Shown here piece by piece: positions 1 through 9,821 of a stretch of 64,000 nucleotides of DNA. Numbering within the stretch: position 1 is the stretch's first letter; every line of letters starts with the position of its first letter. Under the pieces are notes generated by a model. The model searched no databases and had not been told where the DNA came from. It saw only the letters and a program-made list of their open reading frames with translations. This DNA comes from Propionivibrio soli (GTDB lineage Bacteria > Pseudomonadota > Gammaproteobacteria > Burkholderiales > Rhodocyclaceae): contig NZ_JANZKY010000002.1 in NCBI RefSeq assembly GCF_025770765.1, positions 62,001 through 126,000 on the forward strand. Direction: 5' to 3'. The position numbers were made by a program, and so were the translations under genes.

Positions 1-1472
1 ACGTACCGTACAAGTTCAGCGAAAGCGGCGGCGCCATCCTGATTCCCTCGGGCCGTGTCAATGAAGTCCGCCTGCGGCTCGCGACGCAAGGTCTTCCGAA
101 AGGAGGCGGCGTCGGCTTTGAATTGATGGAAAACCAGAAGTTCGGCATCAGTCAGTTTGCCGAGCAGATCAACTACCAGCGCGGCCTCGAAGGCGAACTC
201 GCGCGCACGATCCAGTCGATTGGTGCCGTACAGGCCGCTCGTGTGCACCTTGCCATCCCCAAACCGACGGTTTTCGTGCGCGAGGAGATGAAGCCGTCGG
301 CCTCGGTCCTGCTCAATCTCTACGCAGGACGCACACTCGATCCGGCACAGATCGCCGGCATTCAGAACCTTGTTGCTGCCAGCGTCCCCAATCTCGCGGC
401 AAGTAGCGTCACCCTGCTCGACCAGACGGGAACGATGCTTTCCCATCTGAAGAGCAAGTTGATGGAGGCCGGGCTTGATCCCACACAGGTCAAATACGTG
501 CAGGAAATCGAAGCCGGCGCCATCAAGCGCGTGGAGGACATCCTCTCGCCGATCCTGGGTCGCGGAAACGTACGCGTGCAGGTGGCCGCTGACGTCGATT
601 TCTCTCAAAGCGAGCAGACAGCGGAAACGCATCGGCCGAACACGACGCCGCCGGACATCAGCATCCGCAGCCAGCAGACGAGCGAATCGGCAAGCACCAC
701 GCCTTCTGCGCAGGGGGTCCCTGGCGCGTTGAGCAACCAGCCTCCCGTCCCGGCGACCGCTCCGCTGACGCAACCACCGGTGGCCGGCACACCGGCCGGC
801 GCGGCGGGTACACAAGCGCCGGTACCAGGGCAGATCAACGCCGCGGGCGTACAGGCGCCGATCACGAACGTCGGACAACCCATCAATACGCGCAAAGACT
901 CGACGATCAACTACGAGGTCGACCGCACCATTCGCCACACGAAGCAATCGGTAGGGACGGTCAAACGTCTTTCGGCGGCGGTGGTAGTCAATCATCGCCG
1001 TGACGCCAAGGGTGCGATGAAGGCGCTCAGCGATACCGAATTGAAGCAGATCAACGACCTCGTCAAAGAGGCACTCGGTTTTAGTCAGGAGCGAGGAGAT
1101 TCCGTATCGGTCGCCAACGCGCCGTTCACTGCGGTCGAAACCAGCGAGTTCCAGATTCCTTTGTGGAAGGACCCGCAGGTGTTTGCGCTGATCAAGGATG
1201 TCCTTACCTATGCGGCGATCGCGGCGATCGGCTTCTACCTCGTGTTCAAAGTCATCATGCCGCTCATGAAGACGATAATGCAGCCGCCACCTGCGGCAAG
1301 CAGCAGGCATCTCGGCGGGGCTGTAGACATCGTCGACGAGGAAGAGGAACGCGGGCCGACTGCCGCAGAAGCGCTCGAAAAGAAACTCGAGCAAGCACGC
1401 GACCTTGCGCAGCAGGACCCGAAGGTCGTAGCCAACATCATCAAGGACTGGACAGGCGCGAATGCCGGCTGA
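1..1472 (+). CDS. fliF: Flagellar MS-ring protein FliF (5' end outside window)
   Basis: FliF forms the inner-membrane MS ring of the basal body, carrying the C ring and housing the export gate. The frame enters from the window edge (frame of base 3, about 489 codons seen), so the start and first membrane helix lie upstream. The stretches LIPSGRVNEVR and FGISQFAEQINYQR belong to the ring-building motif shared with YscJ proteins. A Pro/Ala/Thr-rich linker covers roughly codons 205-285 as seen here. A C-terminal membrane helix (TYAAIAAIGFYLVF) lies near codon 400, followed by a cytoplasmic tail of the kind that binds FliG. The last 11 bases overlap fliG, which implies translational coupling. Confidence 0.97.
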   Translation, partial: VPYKFSESGGAILIPSGRVNEVRLRLATQGLPKGGGVGFELMENQKFGISQFAEQINYQRGLEGELARTIQSIGAVQAARVHLAIPKPTVFVREEMKPSASVLLNLYAGRTLDPAQIAGIQNLVAASVPNLAASSVTLLDQTGTMLSHLKSKLMEAGLDPTQVKYVQEIEAGAIKRVEDILSPILGRGNVRVQVAADVDFSQSEQTAETHRPNTTPPDISIRSQQTSESASTTPSAQGVPGALSNQPPVPATAPLTQPPVAGTPAGAAGTQAPVPGQINAAGVQAPITNVGQPINTRKDSTINYEVDRTIRHTKQSVGTVKRLSAAVVVNHRRDAKGAMKALSDTELKQINDLVKEALGFSQERGDSVSVANAPFTAVETSEFQIPLWKDPQVFALIKDVLTYAAIAAIGFYLVFKVIMPLMKTIMQPPPAASSRHLGGAVDIVDEEEERGPTAAEALEKKLEQARDLAQQDPKVVANIIKDWTGANAG

Positions 1473-2460
1473 CGATGGCATTGAAAAGAGTGCGATTCTG
1501 TTGATCGCGCTCGGCGAAGACTACGCTTCGGAAGTCCTCAAGCACCTTGGGCCGAAAGAAGTGCAGAAGCTCGGCCACGCCATGGCGGCGATGAAAACGG
1601 TTCCGCGCAGCAAGGTCGAGGCCGTGCTTGGCGACTTCCAAAAGACGGCCACCGAATCGGCGGCGGTGCACGTCGATACCGAAGCCTATGTCCGTTCAGT
1701 CCTCATCAAGGCACTCGGCGATGACAAGGCGGCCAACCTCATCTCGCGAATTCTGCAGGGAGGGGATACCAACGGCATCGAAGGATTGAAGTGGCTCGAC
1801 GCCCCGACGGTCGCCGACCTCATCCGCAACGAACATCCGCAAATCATCGCCACGATCCTAGTTCATTTGGAAAAGGACCACGCGAGCGACATCCTCAACC
1901 ACTTCACCGAACGCTTGCGCAACGACGTGGTGTTGCGCATCGCCACACTTGAAGGCATCCAGCCCGAGGCGCTCAAGGAACTGAACGACGTCATGCTGCG
2001 CCTGCTGTCGGGTTCGTCGAACATCAAGAAATCGGCGATGGGCGGCGTGCGCGCCGTGGCAGAGATACTCAACTTCATGGGCACGGCGAACGAAACAACC
2101 GTCGTCGACTCGATCCGCGAGTACGACCCCGACCTCGCGCAGAAGATTCTCGACGAGATGTTCGTTTTCGAGAACCTCCTTGACCTCGATGACCGTGCGA
2201 TCCAGCTCCTCTTGCGCGAAATCCAGTCCGACTCGTTGATCCTGGCCATGAAGGGCGCCTCCGAGCCGTTGCGCGAGAAAATCTTCAAGAACATGTCGCA
2301 GCGCGCTGCCGAAATGCTGCGCGAAGACCTAGAGTCCCGCGGCCCGGTGCGCGTCTCCGAAGTCGAGAACGAACAAAAGGAAATCCTCAAGATCGTCAGG
2401 CGCCTTGCCGACGAAGGCCAGATCGTGCTCGGCAACGCCGCCGGCGACGAAATGATCTAG
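1462..2460 (+). CDS. fliG: Flagellar motor switch protein FliG
   Basis: FliG is the C-ring protein that touches the stator and generates torque and switching. It is 332 residues, the usual length. The N-terminal domain (IEKSAILLIALGEDYASEVLKHL) would pack on the FliF tail. The conserved EHPQ motif (NEHPQIIATILVHL) lies near residue 125, and the C-terminal torque helix region (DDRAIQLLLREI, then EPLREKIFKNMS) is intact with its charged residues. The ATG at 1462 lies inside the end of fliF. fliH follows after 10 bases, so the gene is mid-operon. Confidence 0.97.
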   Translation: MPADDGIEKSAILLIALGEDYASEVLKHLGPKEVQKLGHAMAAMKTVPRSKVEAVLGDFQKTATESAAVHVDTEAYVRSVLIKALGDDKAANLISRILQGGDTNGIEGLKWLDAPTVADLIRNEHPQIIATILVHLEKDHASDILNHFTERLRNDVVLRIATLEGIQPEALKELNDVMLRLLSGSSNIKKSAMGGVRAVAEILNFMGTANETTVVDSIREYDPDLAQKILDEMFVFENLLDLDDRAIQLLLREIQSDSLILAMKGASEPLREKIFKNMSQRAAEMLREDLESRGPVRVSEVENEQKEILKIVRRLADEGQIVLGNAAGDEMI

Positions 2461-2470
2461 TGCGCTCGCT

Positions 2471-3163
2471 ATGACGGGCTTCATCCCCAAGGAAAAGCTC
2501 ACTGCCTATCAGCGGTGGGAACTCGCGGCATTCGACGAGGAAGAAAAGGCGGCAAAAGCCAAGGCGGCTCAAGCGGCTGGCTCCCCTGCGCCGGAACAGG
2601 CTGCAGAAAACGCATCCGACGAACCTCCAGTCATTCTACCGACCGCTGAGGACGTCGAGCGCATCCATAACGAAGCCCATGAGCAGGGCTACACCGCCGG
2701 CTACGAAGAGGGACTGGCCGCAGCGCGCGCGGTGGGGGAGCAGATCAACGCGCTGATGGCGGGTCTGCAGCAGGCCATCAAAGAACTCGACCAGGGTGTT
2801 GCCGATCACTTGCTTGCCATGGGAATCGAGATTGCCAGTCAGGTGTTGCGCCAAAGCCTGCGCGTCAAGCCGGAGCTGCTGCTCCCGGTCGTGCGCGAGG
2901 CGATCGCCGCGCTGCACCCGAACTTCGGCCACCCGACGCTGATCGTGCACCCGGACGATGCCGCGCTCATCCGCCAGCATTTGGGCGACCATCTCGCTCA
3001 CAACAACTGGCGCATACTCGAAGACCCGGCAATAACGCGTGGCGGCTGCCGGGTTGAAGTCAGCTCCAGCGAAGTAGATGCCACGCTGGAGACACGTTGG
3101 CGGCGTGTCATCGAATCGATCGGGGTCAGCCAGGATTGGGTGAGCGACAAGGACAAGGCATGA
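2471..3163 (+). CDS. fliH: Flagellar export ATPase regulator FliH
   Basis: FliH is the peripheral stalk of the type III export ATPase; it binds and restrains FliI and docks it to FliN. It is 230 residues. An Ala/Glu/Lys-rich N-terminus is followed by the GxxxG-type helix typical of the family ([15 protein letters not shown], about residues 74-88). The C-terminal half (about 100-225) resembles V-type ATPase E-subunit stalks. Its TGA overlaps the ATG of fliI in an ATGA arrangement, which fits its stoichiometric pairing with FliI. Confidence 0.93.
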   Translation: MTGFIPKEKLTAYQRWELAAFDEEEKAAKAKAAQAAGSPAPEQAAENASDEPPVILPTAEDVERIHNEAHEQGYTAGYEEGLAAARAVGEQINALMAGLQQAIKELDQGVADHLLAMGIEIASQVLRQSLRVKPELLLPVVREAIAALHPNFGHPTLIVHPDDAALIRQHLGDHLAHNNWRILEDPAITRGGCRVEVSSSEVDATLETRWRRVIESIGVSQDWVSDKDKA

Positions 3164-4578
3164 GCATCCCAGCGCCGAACCCTCATTGGGACGATCTGAA
3201 CGTCTTTCTGGAAGACTGCCGCAGCGCGGCCAGCATGGCCTCCCCTCTGCTCCCGACCGGCCATCTGACGCGGATCAATGGCCTGGTCATGGAGGCGGCC
3301 GGGCTCAAGCTTGCCCTCGGTAGCTCATGCCGGATCATCCCCGTGGGTGGTACACCGATCGAGGCGGAAGTCGTTGGTTTCAACGGTGAGAGACTGTTCC
3401 TGATGCCCTCCGAGGACGTATACGGCCTTTCGCCCGGCGCCAGGGTGGTCGCCCTCGAAATGCCCGCCACTCGCCCACGCGTCGGTGTTCCAGCCCCGGC
3501 GAGGCGCCGCGTCGTCGACCGCGCAAAGACGCTCCCGGTTGGAGAAGGATTGCTGGGCCGAGTCATCGACGGCGCCGGTAGACCGCTCGACCGAGGCGGT
3601 CCGGTCAATACGGATATGCTGCGTCCGCTGCAAGGTCGCCCGGTCAACCCGATGTCGCGGGCCCCGATCGATCATTCACTCGACGTCGGCATCCGCTGTA
3701 TCAACGCGTTGCTCACCGTCGGTCGCGGTCAACGCATGGGGCTCTTCGCCGGCTCGGGCGTCGGGAAAAGTGTGTTGCTCGGCATGATGGCACGATATAC
3801 CGAAGCGGAAGTCATCGTCGTGGGGCTGATCGGCGAGCGCGGCCGTGAGGTCAAGGAGTTCATCGAACAGATCCTTGGCGAAGAAGGCTTGCGGCGCTCG
3901 GTCGTCGTCGCCGCACCGGCGGACGTCAGCCCACTGATGCGCATGCAGGGCGCGGCTTACGCGACAACGATCGCAGAGTATTTCCGGGATCAGGGCCGGC
4001 ACGTGCTGTTGATCATGGATTCGCTGACCCGCTATGCCATGGCACAGCGGGAAATTGCGCTCGCGATCGGCGAACCGCCAGTCACCCGCGGCTACCCGCC
4101 CTCGGTGTTTGCCCGCCTGCCGCAACTCGTGGAGCGGGCCGGCAATGGCGCCGACGGTGGCGGATCGATCACCGCGTTCTACACTGTACTTACCGAGGGC
4201 GATGATCAACAGGACCCGATCGCCGACGCCGCGCGTGCAATCCTTGATGGCCACATCGTCCTCTCGCGGCTTTTGGCCGACGCCGGACATTATCCGGCGA
4301 TCGACATCGAACAATCGATCTCTCGTGCCATGGTCAACCTCATCACGCCGGAACACTTCGACCAGATCCGGCAATTCAAACAGCTGTATTCACGCTACCA
4401 GCGCTCGCGCGACCTGATCAGCGTCGGAGCGTATGCCGCCGGGTCGGACCCGATGCTCGATCAGGCCATCAGTTTCTACCCTTCATTTGAGCGGTTCCTG
4501 CAGCAGTCGATGGGAGAACGATCCGATTACCCGCAGAGCGTCGGGCAGCTTTATGACCTGTTTGGGGCGAGGCATTGA
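3160..4578 (+). CDS. fliI: Flagellum-specific export ATPase FliI
   Basis: FliI is the hexameric ATPase of the flagellar type III export apparatus, related to F1-beta. From the ATG at 3160, which overlaps the fliH stop, the protein has 472 residues. The Walker A motif AGSGVGKS lies near residue 197, Walker B-like [11 protein letters not shown] near 285, and the type III ATPase signature [21 protein letters not shown] near 307-327. An upstream in-frame start at 3097 was rejected because it would lie inside fliH. fliJ follows 2 bases after the stop. Confidence 0.97.
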   Translation: MSIPAPNPHWDDLNVFLEDCRSAASMASPLLPTGHLTRINGLVMEAAGLKLALGSSCRIIPVGGTPIEAEVVGFNGERLFLMPSEDVYGLSPGARVVALEMPATRPRVGVPAPARRRVVDRAKTLPVGEGLLGRVIDGAGRPLDRGGPVNTDMLRPLQGRPVNPMSRAPIDHSLDVGIRCINALLTVGRGQRMGLFAGSGVGKSVLLGMMARYTEAEVIVVGLIGERGREVKEFIEQILGEEGLRRSVVVAAPADVSPLMRMQGAAYATTIAEYFRDQGRHVLLIMDSLTRYAMAQREIALAIGEPPVTRGYPPSVFARLPQLVERAGNGADGGGSITAFYTVLTEGDDQQDPIADAARAILDGHIVLSRLLADAGHYPAIDIEQSISRAMVNLITPEHFDQIRQFKQLYSRYQRSRDLISVGAYAAGSDPMLDQAISFYPSFERFLQQSMGERSDYPQSVGQLYDLFGARH

Positions 4579-4580
4579 CC

Positions 4581-5021
4581 ATGAAGCCCTTTGCCTTGCA
4601 AACCGTTCTGGACTTGATGCAAACCCGCGCCGACGACGCGACGAAAGAACTGGCAAGGCTGATCGCCAACGAGCGGGACGCCAAGAACAAACTCCAGATG
4701 CTGCAGAATTATCGCGACGAGTACGCCGCCCGCTTCAGCGAATCGGCGAAAAACGGCCTGAGCCAGCGCGAATGGCACAATTACCAGAGCTTTCTCAATC
4801 GTCTTGACGAAGCCATCGACGCCCAGAGGAAGACCGTCGCCGCGCAGGTAAACCGGACGGCCGCCGGCCAAGTTCAATGGCAACAGCAGCGCAAGAAACT
4901 GATGGCCTTTGACACGCTTTCAGAACGCCACTTCGCACACGAAACCGCCCGCGAGTCGAAGCGCGAGCAAAAGCTGCAAGACGAAATTGCGGCCCGGAAA
5001 TTCAGCGAAAAGGAATCCTAG
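4581..5021 (+). CDS. fliJ: Flagellar export coiled-coil protein FliJ
   Basis: FliJ is the central stalk of the export ATPase, comparable to F1-gamma. It is 146 residues and almost wholly charged and helical (KELARLIANERDAKNKLQML; later ETARESKREQKLQDEIAAR), as expected for an antiparallel coiled coil. The ATG at 4581 was chosen; a TTG two codons earlier overlaps the fliI stop and cannot be excluded. It closes the fliFGHIJ run: the next gene begins 90 bases downstream behind its own promoter. Confidence 0.92.
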   Translation: MKPFALQTVLDLMQTRADDATKELARLIANERDAKNKLQMLQNYRDEYAARFSESAKNGLSQREWHNYQSFLNRLDEAIDAQRKTVAAQVNRTAAGQVQWQQQRKKLMAFDTLSERHFAHETARESKREQKLQDEIAARKFSEKES

Positions 5022-5060
5022 TCGTTCCAGCGACGGCTATCTACAGCACGTCGTCGGCTC

Positions 5061-5076
5061 CGGCACAGACATTGCT
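5061..5076 (+). promoter_or_regulatory. Sigma-54-type promoter of fliK
   Basis: CGGCACAGACATTGCT matches the -24/-12 consensus (TGGCAC, 5 bases, TTGCW) with one mismatch and the correct GG-to-GC spacing. It ends 35 bases before the fliK ATG in the only sizeable gap of this run. It implies RpoN with a FleQ/FlrC-like activator (inference). Confidence 0.75.
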
Positions 5077-5111
5077 TAAATGAGCGGGAATTCCGTTCCT
5101 AGAGAGAAGCA

Positions 5112-6191
5112 ATGGCGATTACCGTCGTTTCCACCTTACCCCCAAGCTCGGCAACGGCTACAGCCGATGCCGTGACCGCCGACCCGGCTATCCCGGGCGA
5201 CGGTTTCGCCGATTTGCTACTTGGCAAGCTAGCGCCGGCGGCTGAAGGAGCAAGTACTGCGGCAACCATCGCCGCCCTGTTGAAAGAGGGTGACAAGGTA
5301 TCCTCGGACCCAACGAGCGACCTTACGCAGCCCACCGACCCGGCACTCCTGCTCGCCGCAATGGCTGCGGCGCAGCCGGCGCAAAGCGCCCCTCAAGTCC
5401 CGGTGCCTGTTGAATCGGAGGACGGCCCCGCGCTTTCGGGGCAGATTGCCGCAACCGGTGCGGGAAACACATCGAGCCCTCTGGCGCAAGAGAAAGGTGC
5501 GACCGCAACCGGCAACGAGCAAGCGACGGCAAGCCGACTCGGCGATACGGAATCGGCCCCGGCGGCGACAAGCAACCAAAGCACGGCAAAATTTGCCGTT
5601 GCAGGACAAGAGGTCGACGAGACGGCTGCCCCAAAAACCGAACGTACCGGGGAAAAAACAACCCGTGGGCCTGCCGCCGACATGTCCTCCGCAATTGCCA
5701 ACGCCCCGGCGCAAGCGCATTCAGTACAGCATACCCGCGGCGAAGCGGCGCTATCGGTGCCGACCGCCGTGCGCGACGCCAATTGGAATACCGATTTCGG
5801 ACAGAAAGTTGTTTGGCTTGCCAACAGCCACACGCAGTCCGCGGAACTCACCTTGAATCCACCGGACATGGGATCGATCGAGATCTCGCTCAAAGTGAGC
5901 AATGACACGGCGACGGCGACCTTCTCCTCTCCGCACTCCGAGGTTCGGGAAGCGATCGAAACGGCCTTGCCAAGGCTACGGGAAATGTTCGCCAGCGCCG
6001 GTATCGAACTCGGCCAGACGAATGTGAGTGCAGAATCGTTCAGACAGGCCACAGGGCAAGGCTTCGAAGAGAACGGCGCATCCCACGCTCGCGGCGATAA
6101 CGCTATACTTGTACCCGATTCAGGTGGGCGCGAGGCCTCCGGCAGAGTGGCCGTCCGGCAGTCTATCGGGCTCGTCGACACGTTCGTCTGA
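5112..6191 (+). CDS. fliK: Flagellar hook-length control protein FliK
   Basis: FliK is the secreted ruler that measures hook length and switches FlhB export specificity. It is 359 residues. The first ~220 are low-complexity Ala/Thr/Pro/Gln-rich, typical of the ruler part. The C-terminal hook-length domain is clear: LTLNPPDMGSIEISLKVS (about 240-257), then VREAIETALPRLREMF and AGIELGQTNVS. The ATG at 5112 follows a purine-rich AGAGAGAAG ribosome site. It heads the fliKLMNOPQR run. Confidence 0.92.
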   Translation: MAITVVSTLPPSSATATADAVTADPAIPGDGFADLLLGKLAPAAEGASTAATIAALLKEGDKVSSDPTSDLTQPTDPALLLAAMAAAQPAQSAPQVPVPVESEDGPALSGQIAATGAGNTSSPLAQEKGATATGNEQATASRLGDTESAPAATSNQSTAKFAVAGQEVDETAAPKTERTGEKTTRGPAADMSSAIANAPAQAHSVQHTRGEAALSVPTAVRDANWNTDFGQKVVWLANSHTQSAELTLNPPDMGSIEISLKVSNDTATATFSSPHSEVREAIETALPRLREMFASAGIELGQTNVSAESFRQATGQGFEENGASHARGDNAILVPDSGGREASGRVAVRQSIGLVDTFV

Positions 6192-6258
6192 CCCACGCGG
6201 AAGCGGTGAATAGCGATCTCCGCCTGGTTTCTTAGATTCGATCATTGAGGTCCCGAAG

Positions 6259-6810
6259 ATGGCCAAGGAAGCCAAGCCGGAGGCAAGCGCTGCAGAAGCA
6301 CCTCCGCCAAGAAGAAGCAAAAAGCTGATCATCATTATTGCGGCTGTGCTGGCGATCGTGCTCTTGATCGCCGCCGCCGGAGCGTTCTTTTTGATGAGAA
6401 GCCACAGCAGCGAGGACGGAGAGGACACCGAAGTCGCGACCGAACAAGCGCCGAACAAGAACGGAAAAACCAAGGGGGCAAAGGAAAGCGCGCCTACGTA
6501 CGTCCCGCTCGAAGCCTTTACCGTCAACCTGGTCCCGGAAAGCGGCGAACAGTTTGTACAGCTCGTCTTTTCGGTTGAAGTGTCCGACGCCCAAACAGCC
6601 GACAAGCTGAAAACTTTCGGCCCCAAAGTCCGCAACAATGTGATGATGCTGTTGTCCGGCAAGAAGGCGTCCGAACTGCTCACCAAGGAAGGTAAGGAAG
6701 CGCTCGCGAACGAGATTCGCGATCAGATCAACTCGATCATCGCTCCTGGAGCCAAGGCGGCCGATGGGCCGGTCCGGGAAGTGCTGTTTACGTCATTTAT
6801 CATCCAGTAA
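6259..6810 (+). CDS. fliL: Flagellar basal body-associated protein FliL
   Basis: FliL is a single-pass inner-membrane protein that surrounds stators and supports torque. It is 183 residues. A short cytoplasmic Pro/Lys-rich N-terminus is followed by one membrane helix (LIIIIAAVLAIVLLIAAA, about 27-44), an acidic linker, and the stomatin-like FliL domain from about 80 (YVPLEAFTVNLV) to the end (REVLFTSFIIQ, a typical FliL terminus). fliM starts 7 bases after the stop. Confidence 0.95.
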   Translation: MAKEAKPEASAAEAPPPRRSKKLIIIIAAVLAIVLLIAAAGAFFLMRSHSSEDGEDTEVATEQAPNKNGKTKGAKESAPTYVPLEAFTVNLVPESGEQFVQLVFSVEVSDAQTADKLKTFGPKVRNNVMMLLSGKKASELLTKEGKEALANEIRDQINSIIAPGAKAADGPVREVLFTSFIIQ

Positions 6811-6817
6811 AGAGCTC

Positions 6818-7816
6818 ATGGCCACCGATTTTCTTTCCCAGGACGAAGTCGACGCACTGCTCAAGGGCGTCACTGGGGAATCCGACGAACCGGAAGCTGC
6901 GGAGGACGCCGAAGGCAGTATCCGCAGCTATAACCTGGGAACCCAGGAACGGATCGTCCGTGGCCGCATGCCGACGCTCGAACTCATCAACGAGCGGTTC
7001 GCGCGCTACCTGCGTATCGGTTTGTTCAACTACATGCACCGTACGACCGAGATTTCGGTCGGTCCGATCCGGGTGCAGAAATACAGCGAATTCATCCGCA
7101 ACCTCGTCGTCCCGACCAACCTCAACCTCGTTTCGGCCAAACCGTTGCGCGGAACGTCGCTCTTCGTATTCGATCCCAACCTGGTGTTCCTCGTCGTCGA
7201 CAACATGTTCGGTGGCGACGGACGCTTCCACACGCGGGTCGAGGGTCGGGACTTCACGGGTACCGAACAGCGAATCATTCGCGGCCTGCTCAACGTCGTT
7301 TTCACCGAGTACGCGCGTTCGTGGAAGCCGGTCTATGCGATTTCGTTCGAGTACATCCGATCGGAGATGAACTCGCAGTTCGCCAACATCGCTACCCCGT
7401 CGGAGATCGTCATTTCCACAACGTTCTCGCTCGAGTTCGGCGGCACGGCGGCGGACATGCATATCTGCTTCCCGTATTCGATGGTCGAACCGATCCGGGA
7501 TCTGCTCTACAGCTCGATGCAAAGCGATCAGCTGTCGACGGACCAGCGCTGGATATTGATGTTGCGCAAACAGCTCAAGGATGCCGAAATCGAAATTGCC
7601 GCCGACCTCGGTACGGCCACGGTCTCGTTGCGGCAGATTCTCGAGATGCGCACCGGAGACATCATCCCGATCAATATTCCGGACAAGATCATTGCCTGTG
7701 TCGACGGTATTCCATTATGCGAATGCGCTTATGGGCAGCAGAACGGCCAATACGCATTGAAGATCGAGAAATTCGTTACTCAGGACCCCGCTGACGGTGT
7801 CCTGCCAAGGAGTTAA
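6818..7816 (+). CDS. fliM: Flagellar motor switch protein FliM
   Basis: FliM is the C-ring protein that receives CheY-P and relays it to FliG. It is 332 residues from the ATG at 6818. The N-terminal CheY-binding peptide is present (FLSQDEVDALLKG, about residues 5-17). The middle CheC-like domain contains NMFGGDGRFHTRVEGRDFT, and the C-terminal SpoA domain (VSLRQILEMRTGDIIPI) pairs with FliN. An in-frame start at 6764 was rejected because it lies inside fliL. Confidence 0.97.
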   Translation: MATDFLSQDEVDALLKGVTGESDEPEAAEDAEGSIRSYNLGTQERIVRGRMPTLELINERFARYLRIGLFNYMHRTTEISVGPIRVQKYSEFIRNLVVPTNLNLVSAKPLRGTSLFVFDPNLVFLVVDNMFGGDGRFHTRVEGRDFTGTEQRIIRGLLNVVFTEYARSWKPVYAISFEYIRSEMNSQFANIATPSEIVISTTFSLEFGGTAADMHICFPYSMVEPIRDLLYSSMQSDQLSTDQRWILMLRKQLKDAEIEIAADLGTATVSLRQILEMRTGDIIPINIPDKIIACVDGIPLCECAYGQQNGQYALKIEKFVTQDPADGVLPRS

Positions 7817-7821
7817 AACAC

Positions 7822-8244
7822 ATGGCCACCGAAGCCGATAACCACCCGCCGCCAGACTCCGAGCAAGGGATCGAGGATGATTGGGCCGCCGCGATGGCGG
7901 AGCAAACGCTGGCCGACGCCTCCGCGCAGCCGGCCCAGATATTCCCGTCGTTCGGCGAAGCCGACGGCAAAGCATCGATGATGAACGAACTCGACATGAT
8001 CCTGGACATCCCGGTCCAGATTGCCGTCGAGTTGGGCCGAACGAAGATCACGATCAAGAATCTTCTCCAGTTGGCCCACGGGTCGGTCGTTGAACTCGAC
8101 GCCATGGCCGGCGAGCCGATGAGCGTCTATGTCAACGGAACGCTCATCGCCCAAGGCGAGGTGGTCGTCGTCAACGACAAGTTCGGTATCCGGCTCACGG
8201 ATATCATCACGCCTTCCGAACGTATGCGGAAAATAGGACGCTGA
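7822..8244 (+). CDS. fliN: Flagellar motor switch protein FliN
   Basis: FliN forms the base of the C ring and the docking site for FliH/FliI. It is 140 residues: an acidic, variable N-terminus (about 1-55), then a complete SpoA domain (LDIPVQIAVELGRTKITI; GSVVELDAMAGEPMSVYVNG; VVVVNDKFGIRLTDI). A strong AAGGAG ribosome site precedes the ATG at 7822. A 120-base gap without a clear promoter separates it from fliO. Confidence 0.97.
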   Translation: MATEADNHPPPDSEQGIEDDWAAAMAEQTLADASAQPAQIFPSFGEADGKASMMNELDMILDIPVQIAVELGRTKITIKNLLQLAHGSVVELDAMAGEPMSVYVNGTLIAQGEVVVVNDKFGIRLTDIITPSERMRKIGR

Positions 8245-8364
8245 CGCTCGACCTCCATACGGCCGTGCGTCGGCGGCACGCTCTCCATTCTTCGCAGATT
8301 TCCTCCGGTCGCCTGCATCGATTAAGATAGCGGGCATTCCGCATTCGCGCATCGGGGCGTTTAA

Positions 8365-8811
8365 TTGACCAAGCCATTCCACCGCTTTGCCGCCGCGACG
8401 TTCGCCGCGGGGAGCCTGGCTCTCGCCCCGTGGCAAGTTTTCGCTCAATCCGCTGCCGTTCCCGAAACCCCGGGGGTTCCTGGTAGCGCCATGGTGCAGA
8501 TGCTTCTCGCCCTCGCCTTGATCATCGGCTTGCTGTTCCTCGGGGCCTTCTTCCTGCGCCGCATGAACGGCGGACAAAGCTTCGGCAATGCGGGACCGTT
8601 GCGCGTTGTCGGAAGGCTCATGCTTAGTCCGCGAGAGCGCATCGTTTTGCTTGAGGTCGAAGAAACCTGGGTCGTCGTCGGGATTGTTCCCGGCCAAATC
8701 AAGACACTGCTTACTCTGCCGAAGGGCGAGCTGCCGGCCGCGGGAACGGCTGACAATCGCTTTGGCCACTGGCTCAAGCAGATGACCGAACGTCATCATG
8801 GCCAAGCGTAA
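8365..8811 (+). CDS. fliO: Flagellar biosynthesis protein FliO
   Basis: FliO is a small membrane chaperone for FliP assembly in the export gate. It is 148 residues using a TTG start at 8365 (GGGGCG ribosome site 7 bases upstream). This start gives a signal-like N-terminus ending in QVFAQ, followed by the membrane helix [19 protein letters not shown]. The cytoplasmic domain carries [20 protein letters not shown], typical of FliO. No in-frame ATG could replace the TTG without losing the signal region. The end overlaps fliP by 14 bases. Confidence 0.88.
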   Translation: MTKPFHRFAAATFAAGSLALAPWQVFAQSAAVPETPGVPGSAMVQMLLALALIIGLLFLGAFFLRRMNGGQSFGNAGPLRVVGRLMLSPRERIVLLEVEETWVVVGIVPGQIKTLLTLPKGELPAAGTADNRFGHWLKQMTERHHGQA

Positions 8812-9550
8812 ACAACTCGGCTGGCTGGCGCTGATCGCACTCGCGCTTCCGTTGCTGGCTTTCGCGCAGACAGGCGGCCTGCCCGGCTGGACCAGCACGC
8901 CTGGGCCTGGGGGCAGTCAAACGTACACGCTCTCGGTACAGACGCTGATCACCCTGACGGCGCTGACATTCATCCCCGCCGCGCTGCTGATGATGACGAG
9001 TTTCACTCGCATCATCATTGTTCTTTCGCTGCTTCGCCATGCGCTCGGCACTCAGACCTCGCCGCCGAACCAGGTGCTGGTCGGCCTGTCGCTGTTCCTC
9101 ACTTTTTTTGTCATGTCGCCGGTGTTCGAAAAAATCTACACGGACGCCTACCAGCCGCTGTCAGAAAACCGCATCACCTTTACGCAAGCTGTCGAACGGG
9201 GTTTCGTCCCTCTCCGCGCCTTTATGTTGAAACAGACGCGCGAAACAGACATCGGGCTGTTTGCCCGGCTGAGCAAGACTGCGCGCATGGAAACGCCGGA
9301 TGACGTGCCGATGCGCGTCCTGATTCCCGCGTTCGTCACGAGCGAACTAAAGACGGCATTCCAGATCGGCTTCATCATCTTCATACCGTTCCTGATCATC
9401 GACATGGTGGTCGCAAGCGTGCTGATGTCGATGGGGATGATGATGATGTCGCCCGTCATGGTGTCATTGCCGTTCAAGCTGATGCTGTTCGTTCTGGTCG
9501 ACGGCTGGAACCTGATGCTCGGCTCCCTCGTCATGAGTTTCGCCACATGA
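8798..9550 (+). CDS. fliP: Flagellar export gate protein FliP
   Basis: FliP forms the core ring of the export gate with FliQ and FliR. It is 250 residues, with a cleavable signal peptide ([15 protein letters not shown]) and hydrophobic helices. The family signatures [20 protein letters not shown] (about 68-87) and [20 protein letters not shown] are present. It overlaps fliO upstream and shares ATGA with fliQ downstream. Confidence 0.97.
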   Translation: MAKRKQLGWLALIALALPLLAFAQTGGLPGWTSTPGPGGSQTYTLSVQTLITLTALTFIPAALLMMTSFTRIIIVLSLLRHALGTQTSPPNQVLVGLSLFLTFFVMSPVFEKIYTDAYQPLSENRITFTQAVERGFVPLRAFMLKQTRETDIGLFARLSKTARMETPDDVPMRVLIPAFVTSELKTAFQIGFIIFIPFLIIDMVVASVLMSMGMMMMSPVMVSLPFKLMLFVLVDGWNLMLGSLVMSFAT

Positions 9551-9816
9551 CGCCCGAAACCGTGATGTATCTCGGCCGGCAGGCGATCGAGGTCGCGTTG
9601 ATGCTCTCGGGACCGCTGCTGCTTTCGGCACTGGTGATCGGCCTGATCGTCAGCATCTTCCAGGCGGCAACTCAACTCAACGAAGCCACGCTTTCGTTCA
9701 TCCCCAAACTGGTCGGCACCTTTCTCGTTTTGATTCTCGCGGGGCCATGGATGATCAACATGGTCGTCGACTACATTCGCCAGCTTTTCGAGAGAATCCC
9801 GCAGCTGATCGGCTGA
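9547..9816 (+). CDS. fliQ: Flagellar export gate protein FliQ
   Basis: FliQ is the small helical-hairpin subunit of the export gate. It is 89 residues with two membrane helices ([20 protein letters not shown] and [20 protein letters not shown]) separated by the conserved [12 protein letters not shown] loop. The ATG overlaps the fliP stop, and fliR begins 5 bases after its TGA. Confidence 0.97.
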   Translation: MTPETVMYLGRQAIEVALMLSGPLLLSALVIGLIVSIFQAATQLNEATLSFIPKLVGTFLVLILAGPWMINMVVDYIRQLFERIPQLIG

Positions 9817-9821
9817 TCGAG

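Noticed and set aside
8245-8364. CGGCACG upstream of fliO as a sigma-54 site
   Set aside because: The -12 TTGC element is missing at the required spacing.
7813-8898. 361-codon minus-strand frame over fliN and fliO
   Set aside because: Antisense to well-supported flagellar genes, with low-complexity Arg/Gly-rich translation.
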